64,000 nt of DNA. Origin: Psychrobacter aquaticus CMS 56. Lineage in GTDB: Bacteria; Pseudomonadota; Gammaproteobacteria; Pseudomonadales; Moraxellaceae. Below are positions 1 through 8,500 of the stretch, one piece after another. How positions within the stretch are numbered: position 1 is the stretch's first letter; every line of letters begins with the position of its first letter. The notes beneath the pieces are model-generated. The model had not been told where the DNA came from and searched no databases. It saw only the letters and a program-made list of their open reading frames with translations. The translations under genes and the position numbers were made by a program. The stretch is taken from positions 1 through 64,000 of the forward strand of contig NZ_AUSW01000035.1 of assembly GCF_000471625.1 (NCBI RefSeq). The letters run 5' to 3'.

Positions 1-706
1 AGACTGTCTCAGCCAATGCATTGTCGTATGAATCACCAGTGGTACCCACAGAAGCAATAACACCAGCCTCAGCCATTCTATCGGTATAGCGAATAGATAA
101 ATACTGAACGCCTCGATCACTATGATGAATGACGTCTTTAGGCCTATTTCTATCAGCTATCGCTTGATTTAACGCTGCCATCACCATATTAGTATTCATA
201 CGATTAGATATTTTCCAACCCACAATAGCACGGGCAAATACATCAATAATAAAAGCGGTATAAGCCCAGCCGCTCATGGTCTTGATATAAGTAAAGTCTG
301 CAACCCACAGCTGGTTAGGAAGATGAGCATTAAAGTAACGATTGACTAGGTCACCTGCGCGCTTTTGGTCATCACGGCTGTTGGTGGTAATCTTGCCTTT
401 ACCACGCCAAATCCCTTGCAACTCATACTGAGTCATTAACTGCTCTACCGTACAACGAGCCACACGAATGCCATCTGCTTTCGTCTGCTGCCAGACTTTA
501 CGTACACCATAGCGGAAATTACTGTCCTGCCAGATGCGCTTAATCTCGCTAATATAGAAGTCATCATGCTGCTGGCGTAAAGAGCGCTTTGCTGGATTAT
601 TAGCTAAATACTTTTCACGGTAATAGGTTGATGGGGCAATCGGCAGCACTCTACAGAGTTGTTCGACCCCATAACTATCTTTATGGTCATCAATAAAATC
701 GACCAT
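1..706 (-). CDS. IS3-family transposase OrfB (DDE integrase), 3' end outside the window
   Basis: The frame is open from an ATG at 706 to the window edge, about 235 residues. It reads like OrfB of IS3 elements: an HTH_21-like stretch (RQQHDDFYISEIKRIW, FRYGVRKVW), then an rve/DDE catalytic core. The first Asp is in WVADFTYIKTMSGW, the second in VIHHSDRGVQYLS, and the Glu in SYDNALAET, so all three catalytic residues are visible and no stop interrupts them. IS3 OrfB is normally made by -1 frameshifting from OrfA. Here the OrfA frame upstream is broken and a TGA precedes this ATG, so a functional OrfAB fusion is unlikely. The ATG is a convenient start, not a proven one. Confidence 0.88.
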   Translation of the reverse strand, partial: MVDFIDDHKDSYGVEQLCRVLPIAPSTYYREKYLANNPAKRSLRQQHDDFYISEIKRIWQDSNFRYGVRKVWQQTKADGIRVARCTVEQLMTQYELQGIWRGKGKITTNSRDDQKRAGDLVNRYFNAHLPNQLWVADFTYIKTMSGWAYTAFIIDVFARAIVGWKISNRMNTNMVMAALNQAIADRNRPKDVIHHSDRGVQYLSIRYTDRMAEAGVIASVGTTGDSYDNALAETV

Positions 707-719
707 CACTTTAGTGGTT

Positions 720-979
720 CAGTATTGCTCCTCCTGAGTAACCTTGAGCTGAGTTCGCGTTCAAGATGTTCATTCTCTTTTATAATGTCCATGAATTCAG
801 GATCATACTGCTTAGTGCCGATAAGCTTGCCTTCATTAGCTTTGTTCTCCCAATTGCATGGCTACTCCTTCCTACCTGCCGATCAGTCGCACTCAAGTTA
901 GCGTTATTATCTGCTATCTTTTTGACAGCTTCTGCTTTGAATTCCGTACTGTAGTGTAGCTCCGCATTTGCTTGATCAT
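720..979 (-). pseudogene. IS3-family OrfA remnant with several frameshifts
   Basis: The minus strand starts with ATG at 979 and encodes pieces of a transposase OrfA in different frames: MIKQMRSYT, then STEFKAEAVKKIADNNANL, then WENKANEGKLIGTKQYDPEF with MDIIKENEHLEREL. The first two are the HTH start of the OrfA family and the last is its leucine-zipper-like tail. At least two frame changes separate them, and the expected continuation into OrfB is replaced by a short out-of-frame stretch. This is a dead copy of OrfA. Confidence 0.75.
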
Positions 980-1080
980 TGTAAACTCCTTATCGAGTCG
1001 TTAGTTTACCAAGGTTATCTCTACGGTTTCTTCAGCATAGCTCATAACCTTCTACAAACGAAAGTCGAAGTACGGTAGTA

Positions 1081-1110
1081 TTGAAGTGAACGTCGAGAAT
1101 TTATTAAATA
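1081..1110 (+). promoter_or_regulatory. candidate sigma-70 promoter of the defence-like operon
   Basis: TTGAAG (1081-1086) and TAAATA (1105-1110) are separated by 18 bases and lie just upstream of the first gene of the operon. The match is moderate in AT-rich DNA, so this is only a candidate. If used, it would leave the operon with its own promoter between the IS remnant and the GTG at 1131. Confidence 0.3.
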
Positions 1111-1130
1111 GTATGTAAGGATAAGCCACT

Positions 1131-3668
1131 GTGGCCATAACAATGCAAACGACTCTTGCTAGTTTGACAAAGAAAGACTGGATTAGTTCTCTACAACAAC
1201 ATTATTTAAGTACAGAAGGTCCATATGGCAATTCAGACATAATTAATTTGGATGTTACTCCAGCAGGCTTGGCAGAGGCGATAGGTATGAATGGATATTC
1301 CGATGAGGATATTCAAGATGCATTTATGTCAGTTTTTACTAGGAAATTAGTAAGAGATTTTTTATCAACTAAAGTACATGAGATTCAAGGAGCAAGAGCC
1401 TATAGTAATTTTCATTTTTTAATATTATCTTGCTTGGTGGCTGCTACTACTACTAATGCGGGAGATAGTAACCAATATCGAGAGCGACTAGGAGCTTTGC
1501 TAGATGATAATCAAGGTGCTGAGCAAGGTGTAAGCGGAATTAATAGTTTATGGTTGGCTTTATCAAAATGGATGGGTAGTCAAATCCAGCAAGGTAAGAG
1601 TTATAGAAAAATTATTTTGCCTAAAGATATAGGGAATATGACGGTTATTGGCTATGCCGTAAAGTTAGCTTATCCCTCTCGTGATGATCGAAAACAGCTA
1701 AAAAATATTTTAAAAAAGCTAAGCTATAGAGCATTCGAGAGTTCAACATCTTTATTGGTCGAGCTAGATGAAGATTATTATGGTGAATTACCACTATTGA
1801 TGCAACGAGAATTATTTAACCTAAGAAAACTCTATGAAAGCAACCACGCCATAGAGAACCATTACTTTTGGCAGTTAATACTCAGTATTTTATCTGAGAT
1901 TAATCGAGAAAATCCCAAAAACCACACTTTGTTGTGGTCGGTATCGGTCAGATTTGGTGGATGGGATGGTGATGAGCTAGAAGAGGTAGTTTTAGCAAAA
2001 GGAAATCGACGTCAAGATTTAGAAGTACCTTTTTGGCAAGGGGGTTTTTTACAATTCTTAGAAATGCATAGAATACCAAAACAAATTAAAGCTTTATTAG
2101 ATAACGGCTGTATTATTCTATTAGAGCGTCATGGTGGTCTATGGACACAAGATGATAGAAAAGCTCATGCAGAAGATACAGCTATTATTCTAGCCAATAG
2201 CCCTGAAATTATTGAGCGGTTTCAATATCCTTGTAGCATTGCCGAAAGGTGGTGTTATTCTGAAAACATGCCATTACAAGAGGCCTTAAAGATAACTGGT
2301 GATCAAGGGGTAGCTGGGGAAAATACATCAGAAAAGGGATTGAAGTTTGAAGGAGGGATTCCAGTAGGACGTAATAAGTGGCTGGCACGTTCAGGATACT
2401 TACCCCATATCAAAATTGAATCCAATAGTAAATTTAGCACAAACCCAGCATTAAAGGTTCAAATTGAGAATGACATCGTTACAATCATTGATGATGACTT
2501 GATTGATAAAGAATGGCACTTAAAGCACACTGATAGTTATGATGAACTTACATTAAAAAGAATTCAATTTTTTAATAATGCACCACTCAATGACTCATGG
2601 CCACAAAGGAAAAGTGCGTTTGAGGCGTCGGTAGAACTTAATTATCAATTAGGTAATTCAATTGTTGAAACCCAAAATGTAATGTCAGTGGGTGTATTTC
2701 CTAATCGTCTGTGCGATGCATTAGAAGCACTATATGCTCGTGCACAATCATCTCGATCAGAGTCAGAGATTATTGCTATCTTACGAATAGTTTTACCTCA
2801 AAAACCTGAATTTAAATACATAGTTTGGGATGTGCTACGCTCTTTGGAGGAAGCAGGGTGGCTAGAGCAAGATTTTAGTTGCCGATGGCGGGGACGTGTT
2901 TGGCGTCTGCAAGCACCAAAGATTGTATTAACAGGTGGTTTAACCGCAATCGTAGAGGGTGCTATCGCTCATAAAGAACTAGAAATACTCAAAGTTGAAG
3001 CTATAAGACAGGGTATTGAAATACATATTAGTGCTCAGTTGGAGTGGGCAGTACCTGTTATAAGTTTGTATGGTGACAAAATTAAGAAATTAGCTGAAGA
3101 ACTTCAGTGGAGTATTGAAATTGGTAAAAGCATTGTCGCAAAACCAGCCCCAAAATGTTGGCCAATAGAAAATAGAACCGTTATAGGGCGTCAATTATCG
3201 AGCATTTGGAAAGCTGAGCCAGGATTGTTTATTCCATTAAATCAAAATATATCCAACACTAAAATGTTGGTAAGGTTTACACGTGATGATGATAGGGATG
3301 TATACGCTATTGATGAAGAGCAGGGATTTGTTACGACGCAACGCAATATTGCAATTTTGGAGTATGCAAGACAAATTAAAAAACCGGTTTTTATATACAG
3401 TGATGGATTATTAAAACGACAGAGTTTAAATGGCCACTTGCCGTTACCAGTTGCTAAATGGTTACGACAATCAACGGGTCTGCAGTCCGGCCCTGCTCTC
3501 ACATCAAAATATTCACAGTATCAATATGCTGTGGGTGAGGAACAGTTAAACACATTGCAAGCTATATTTGGGCTTGCTATTCAAGGTAACAATAAAATTA
3601 AACCAAAGAAACTTATTCTGGAAATTGCAAAGCAACGCAGTCGCGGTATCCGCGTAAGTTATATTTAA
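1131..3668 (+). CDS. Large protein of unknown fold, first gene of Druantia-like operon (DruF position)
   Basis: This 845-residue protein is not one I can place in a fold family from sequence. No signal peptide, membrane helix, Walker motif or nuclease motif is evident, so it is probably cytosolic. The GTG start at 1131 is chosen because AAGG lies 10 bases upstream; an in-frame ATG follows at 1143. It is followed after 15 bases by the 627-aa gene and then the 1930-aa helicase, so the three are almost certainly one operon. Type II Druantia has two uncharacterised proteins, DruF and DruG, ahead of the DruE helicase, and by position this would be the DruF counterpart. The match rests on gene order and on the helicase, not on detected similarity. 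The gene could instead belong to an undescribed helicase system. Confidence 0.6.
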   Translation: MAITMQTTLASLTKKDWISSLQQHYLSTEGPYGNSDIINLDVTPAGLAEAIGMNGYSDEDIQDAFMSVFTRKLVRDFLSTKVHEIQGARAYSNFHFLILSCLVAATTTNAGDSNQYRERLGALLDDNQGAEQGVSGINSLWLALSKWMGSQIQQGKSYRKIILPKDIGNMTVIGYAVKLAYPSRDDRKQLKNILKKLSYRAFESSTSLLVELDEDYYGELPLLMQRELFNLRKLYESNHAIENHYFWQLILSILSEINRENPKNHTLLWSVSVRFGGWDGDELEEVVLAKGNRRQDLEVPFWQGGFLQFLEMHRIPKQIKALLDNGCIILLERHGGLWTQDDRKAHAEDTAIILANSPEIIERFQYPCSIAERWCYSENMPLQEALKITGDQGVAGENTSEKGLKFEGGIPVGRNKWLARSGYLPHIKIESNSKFSTNPALKVQIENDIVTIIDDDLIDKEWHLKHTDSYDELTLKRIQFFNNAPLNDSWPQRKSAFEASVELNYQLGNSIVETQNVMSVGVFPNRLCDALEALYARAQSSRSESEIIAILRIVLPQKPEFKYIVWDVLRSLEEAGWLEQDFSCRWRGRVWRLQAPKIVLTGGLTAIVEGAIAHKELEILKVEAIRQGIEIHISAQLEWAVPVISLYGDKIKKLAEELQWSIEIGKSIVAKPAPKCWPIENRTVIGRQLSSIWKAEPGLFIPLNQNISNTKMLVRFTRDDDRDVYAIDEEQGFVTTQRNIAILEYARQIKKPVFIYSDGLLKRQSLNGHLPLPVAKWLRQSTGLQSGPALTSKYSQYQYAVGEEQLNTLQAIFGLAIQGNNKIKPKKLILEIAKQRSRGIRVSYI

Positions 3669-3683
3669 AAAGAGGAAAGATAA

Positions 3684-5567
3684 GTGTCAGAACAATGGTA
3701 TTTTGGTGAGGTTGATTATACACCTCGACCTCAAACACGAATCAGTGGAATTGCAAAAGTAGATAATGGTAAATGGAAAAAACAAGTCTTGACTAGTGAT
3801 TTAGCACCTGTCGGTAAAGTCTTCGCTCCTTCATTGTATGGCGTAGCTGAAAAACAATTCCTTATTTTTACTGCTAAATTAAATCCAAGAGTAAATGAGC
3901 ACAACAGTTATTCATCCGATAAAGAGCATGATCATTATATTATTGAGGAGCGGAAAAAGCCTACAGTCGTTATTGATTACAGGCATATGAGTACAGAACG
4001 AATACGCTATAAGTTAGTAGAGTTTGGTTTGGGGAGTATTGATGCTATCGATGCAGAACCCAATGAAGTTATTGTTGCACTATCTGACACAGAATGTGCC
4101 ATTGTCGAAGTCATGTCCCATCCTCGTAATGGTCGTTATGTGGCTAAGACAAGAAATGTGGAAGTTTATTCTTTTAATAGTGCAATCTTTGAAGGAGATG
4201 CTTTTGAAGGACAGTTTATAGAGATTCCTGATGTGACTGTTGGCGATTTCATTCGCGAAATAACATGGAAGCTAGACGTCGATATATTAAATGACTTATT
4301 GGATAAACTAAAAGATTATGATGAGTATCTAAAAACTACTACTAAACAGCAAAGGGCGGATTTAGTTAGTCTATTAGATCGTGCACTCAATATTACAGAA
4401 CAAGAAGATTGGGCTGATATACATGAATGGTTGAAAGGGTATAAACAAAGAGTTGCTAGATCGCTAATAGAGCCAAGAGAAGTCATCAACACTTTATCAA
4501 ACATGCAACCTTTTCAGCAGAAGTTGGAGATAGCACAACAAGCGGCAAGTAATGCCTACCGTCAAAAAATACAACCTATTATTGAACAAGAGATTAGGTC
4601 AGAGCTAGCAGACTTGCTATCACAACAAGAAAGCTTGAAACAAAATATACAGGAAAGACATGAGATATTAGAAAATCAAAAAGTCATTCAAGATGAGTTA
4701 CAGCAAAAGATTTCAAGCTTGAATCAACAGTTAGTAGCAGAAATTGGCCATCTGAATCAAACACTTGGTGATATTAAAGAATTAGATAGTCAAGAAAATA
4801 TATCCCTTGTAGATCGTCTCAAGCGAGCTCTGCATGATCAAGGAAAGTTAATTAACCCTACAGACACTACTTTCCCACCATGGTCGAGAGGATCAGGAAG
4901 AGATGATATTCCATATATCGATAATTCAGAGTTTGTTGCCAAACTTCAGGCATTCGAAGAGAAAGCAGCTATATCACAATCAGAGCTTAACCTATTTGAT
5001 AGGGCTTTACGCTCAGGTGATTTTGTTCTTTTACCATCAATTTCAGCAGAAATTATCATACCTAAATACGCAGAGATTGTTACGGGTGGAGTGACTTTTC
5101 GAGAGAGTTTAGGTCCAAATATCTTAAATTTAGATGACTTATGGATGCAACCAAACCAAGGTACCAAGACTGGTTTTGCTAGAGCATGGTCAACGGCAGT
5201 AGCAAACCCAAATCAATATCATTTAGTTTGGCTTGATGGCTTACAACGGACGGCCATAGATTTATGGTTACCAAGTCTAACAAGTGTCATGTATAGCTCT
5301 GAGAGACCAAGTAATTTACTTGTTATGGCGACTATTGATGATAATTTCATTGATAAAGAGCGTCTGTGGTCAGAATTATCAAGATTTAGTACGCCACTTA
5401 AATTTGATAATCAAGTTGAGTATAACAAAAGGTTGTTACAACGGCTTTCAATTGTTCCAGAAAAATGTACACAACTTGCTTATCAAAAGGTATCTGTAGC
5501 TAGCGAGAACTACTCTGAAATGCTTGAAAAAGGTCAACTATGGCTGAAAGAGTTATTAGATAAATAA
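3684..5567 (+). CDS. Coiled-coil protein with degenerate AAA-like C-terminus, second gene of Druantia-like operon (DruG position)
   Basis: A 627-residue protein with a GTG start at 3684 behind a strong ribosome site (AGAGGAAA, 3671-3678). The N-terminal part is beta-rich and ends near residue 180. Residues about 275-375 are Gln/Glu/Leu-rich and strongly coiled-coil-like. The C-terminal part contains HLVWLDGLQRT followed about 30 residues later by LLVMATIDD. That pair resembles the Walker B and sensor-1 strands of McrB-type AAA+ domains (LDE...N then GTMN/ATIND), but I see no GKT/GKS P-loop before it, so ATP hydrolysis is doubtful. It sits 15 bases after the 845-aa gene and 9 bases before the helicase. 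A scaffold or DNA-sensing partner of the helicase is a reasonable inference. DruG equivalence is by position only. Confidence 0.6.
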   Translation: MSEQWYFGEVDYTPRPQTRISGIAKVDNGKWKKQVLTSDLAPVGKVFAPSLYGVAEKQFLIFTAKLNPRVNEHNSYSSDKEHDHYIIEERKKPTVVIDYRHMSTERIRYKLVEFGLGSIDAIDAEPNEVIVALSDTECAIVEVMSHPRNGRYVAKTRNVEVYSFNSAIFEGDAFEGQFIEIPDVTVGDFIREITWKLDVDILNDLLDKLKDYDEYLKTTTKQQRADLVSLLDRALNITEQEDWADIHEWLKGYKQRVARSLIEPREVINTLSNMQPFQQKLEIAQQAASNAYRQKIQPIIEQEIRSELADLLSQQESLKQNIQERHEILENQKVIQDELQQKISSLNQQLVAEIGHLNQTLGDIKELDSQENISLVDRLKRALHDQGKLINPTDTTFPPWSRGSGRDDIPYIDNSEFVAKLQAFEEKAAISQSELNLFDRALRSGDFVLLPSISAEIIIPKYAEIVTGGVTFRESLGPNILNLDDLWMQPNQGTKTGFARAWSTAVANPNQYHLVWLDGLQRTAIDLWLPSLTSVMYSSERPSNLLVMATIDDNFIDKERLWSELSRFSTPLKFDNQVEYNKRLLQRLSIVPEKCTQLAYQKVSVASENYSEMLEKGQLWLKELLDK

Positions 5568-5576
5568 GAGGGTAAT

Positions 5577-8500
5577 ATGCTAGATCCAATAGGTGCTTAC
5601 AATGATATTTTAGAGCTTTATCTTTCTTATTTAGATACAGTTTATCGATTACGCCGTGAAGATTTAAGTCAAGAAAGGCAACGCTTGTTACGACAACCAG
5701 GCAATTTAATGCCAGAACCTTTTATTGAGCCTATTTTACGCTATCAATCAACAAATATTCGATTGGAAGATTGTTTAGATGACGAGTGTCAGGATAACCC
5801 ATTAAAGAAATTTAATCGTGAGCAACGCCGAGCTATCGTTGAAATGATGTTTTCTGGGTTGTTCCCTGGCAAACCAGCCACAGGTGAGTTATCACGACAG
5901 AGTGTATTTTTACCTTATGTTCATCAAGTGCAAATGCTGCAACGCGGTTTAAAGAGTGGGCATCCTGGTATTGTTGCATCTGGTACAGGTTCAGGTAAGA
6001 CAGAGTCATTTTTATTGCCTATTTTGGCAGAATTGACGGCAGAAGCGACGCAATGGGGAACGCCCCCAGTAGATTATTTGCAAAACCAATGGTGGCGTGA
6101 AGGAAGTAGGTTTGAGTACCACCGCAAAGGTGAAGACAGTAATCGACCACAGGCAGTGCGTGCATTAATTTTGTATCCAATGAATGCACTAGTAGAAGAT
6201 CAAATGGTGCGCTTACGCACTATGCTAGACTCGCCAGAGGCTATAGAAGTATTAGACAAAAGAGCCAATGGTAATCGGATATTTTTTGGCCGTTATACCA
6301 GTGCAAGTCCTGTTCCTGGCTATTTGAATCATCCAAGACGACAAGATGATGAAAAAGAGAAAACAGCTACTAAGCGCCGTTTAAAACGCACTAAGACCAC
6401 GTTGTTGACATTGGCGAATGATCAAGAAAAAGCATTGGCGTATGATAGAAGTAATCCTGAGACTGATACAACACGTTATTTATTCCCATCTCTTACGGGG
6501 TCAGAGCTTATTACACGATGGGACATGCAAGAAACGCCACCGGATTTGCTGATTACTAATATTTCAATGCTGAACGCAATGCTGTCTAGAGAAGTTGATG
6601 CTCAAATCTTCGATAAGACTAAACAATGGCTTGAAACAGATCCTAAAGCTTACTTCTTCTTGGTTTTGGATGAGTTGCACTTAATACGCGGTTCAACAGG
6701 AACCGAAATGGCAGCTCTCATTCGTACTTTAATCAACCGACTGGGGTTGGATCGTACAGAGTATCGCCATAAGCTGCGTATACTAGCGTCTAGTGCTTCA
6801 TTACCCTTGGATGGTACTGAAGGTGATCAAAGCTTGGGGTATCTTTATGACTTCTTTGGACCGTTTGGAACTTATGTAGATAGTCATAGTAAAGGAGCTA
6901 AAAAGCCTCAGGACTGGGCAGAAGCGGTTATTTCAGGCAATACGGATATACCCAAACCCATTACTCAACAATGTATAGATACTAGACCGTTTATAGCAGT
7001 GGTAGATTATCTAACACCAGATGGTCGCTATCTAGGTCAGCTAACGAATAAATTAGACAGAGATGAGCAATTAGAGAAACTACTAGATGCTTGCAAAACA
7101 GCCTTAGGATTGTCTCAATCTCAAGCAACCAGTGATATGGTGAATCAAGTTGCTGAGAGACTGGCAATAAGTTGTACAGATAAAGAGGGTAAAACCAAAG
7201 CTCGCTCAATATCAACGTTGGCAGAAAAGATTTTTGGTGAAAGTCGAGAGCATAAAGCTTTACGTGGTTTAATGATCCTCAGAGGGCTAGGAGATATAGA
7301 GGGGTCAGAGGCTATTTCCTTTAGGGAGCACCTATTTTTAAGAAGCTTGGAGGGTTTATTTGCCGCACCCATGATACAACAAGGTCGGCTTGTTTATGAA
7401 GGGATGTCGGTTGAGAGTGGTACTAGTCATATCCATACGTCTAAAGGTACCCAGCGGCTATTTGAATTATTTTTATGTGAGGGATGCAATACAGAGTTTA
7501 TTGGAGGGTTACGTGGAAAAGCTTCTCGTAATAACTCAAGATCGCCAATTGAAATTCTCCCTCAAACGCAGGACCTTGAAAAACTTCCAGAGTTTGGCGT
7601 TGGTTCTGGGATTGAAGATCTCAGTCACGAGGAATTTGTTCTATTTTGGCCCTCTATAGCTTCAGCCAAACGAGGTGACAATGACAAAGAATCGTGGGTG
7701 CCTGTGTCGTTAGATCCATATAATGGTCAGTTACGTTCAACTCGTCCAACTAACCCTGCGGATTTTATCTCAGGAAAATTCTTCGACATGATTAATGTAT
7801 CTGATAAAGATAAACAACGTAAGAAGACTGCAGCACCAAATTGCTGCCCTGCGTGTGGGGCTGATTATTCACGTCGTAGTGAGCAATATCGTAAATCACC
7901 TATTCGTAGTTTTCGTACTGGTTTTGCTAAAACATCGCAGTTACTAGCCACTGAAGTTCTTGAGTTGCTTAAACAAGCTGGTAATAGTCCCAAAGTGATT
8001 GCGTTTTCTGATAGTCGTCAAGATGCGGCTAAAACAGCCATTGATATTGAACGTCATCACCATAATGATACTCGCCGTAGGATTCTGGTGGATGCATTAA
8101 TCAATAGTGCATTTGTTGAGGATATCGAAACTCTAAAAGCCCGGCGAGAAGAAGCAGAAAAGAAAGGGGACTATGATTTAGCAGATGAAATTGATAACAA
8201 GATAAAGAAAATTCAAAGAAATCAGTTAAGTCCTGATCGTATCCCATTAGCAGCAATTTTAGAGACAAATGAAAAAGGTATTATCGAGACAGGTTTTAAG
8301 GCTCAGCCACTGCTTGCGGGGATGACTGCTATAGGTGTGCACCCTACAGATGACACCGGCGTAGAAAAAATTAATCACAATGAGTGGTTTAGTTATTTTG
8401 AAGAGAAGCAGGACGGAACAATCTATTGGGATGACAAGATTGACGGTACGAAAACTACAGATGCAAAAAATGCAGTGGCGAAAGCACAACAAACTTTGAT

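Larger units (their letters stand above)
1..1018 (-). mobile_element. IS3-family insertion sequence, degraded, cut by the window edge
   Basis: The OrfB transposase frame and a frameshifted OrfA remnant lie head to tail on the minus strand, the normal IS3 arrangement. The element is incomplete here because its far end lies outside the window. I could not fix the OrfA-side terminal inverted repeat; the boundary near 1010 is approximate. An 8-bp inverted repeat (1011-1018 and 1044-1051) sits just beyond OrfA and could belong to the element end or to the flanking DNA. The element abuts the promoter region of the defence-like operon that begins at 1131. Confidence 0.8.

Noticed and set aside
659..954. 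Two short plus-strand open frames over the IS region
   Set aside because: They are antisense to the IS3 OrfA remnant, which explains the sequence; the protein texts show no similarity or ribosome site.
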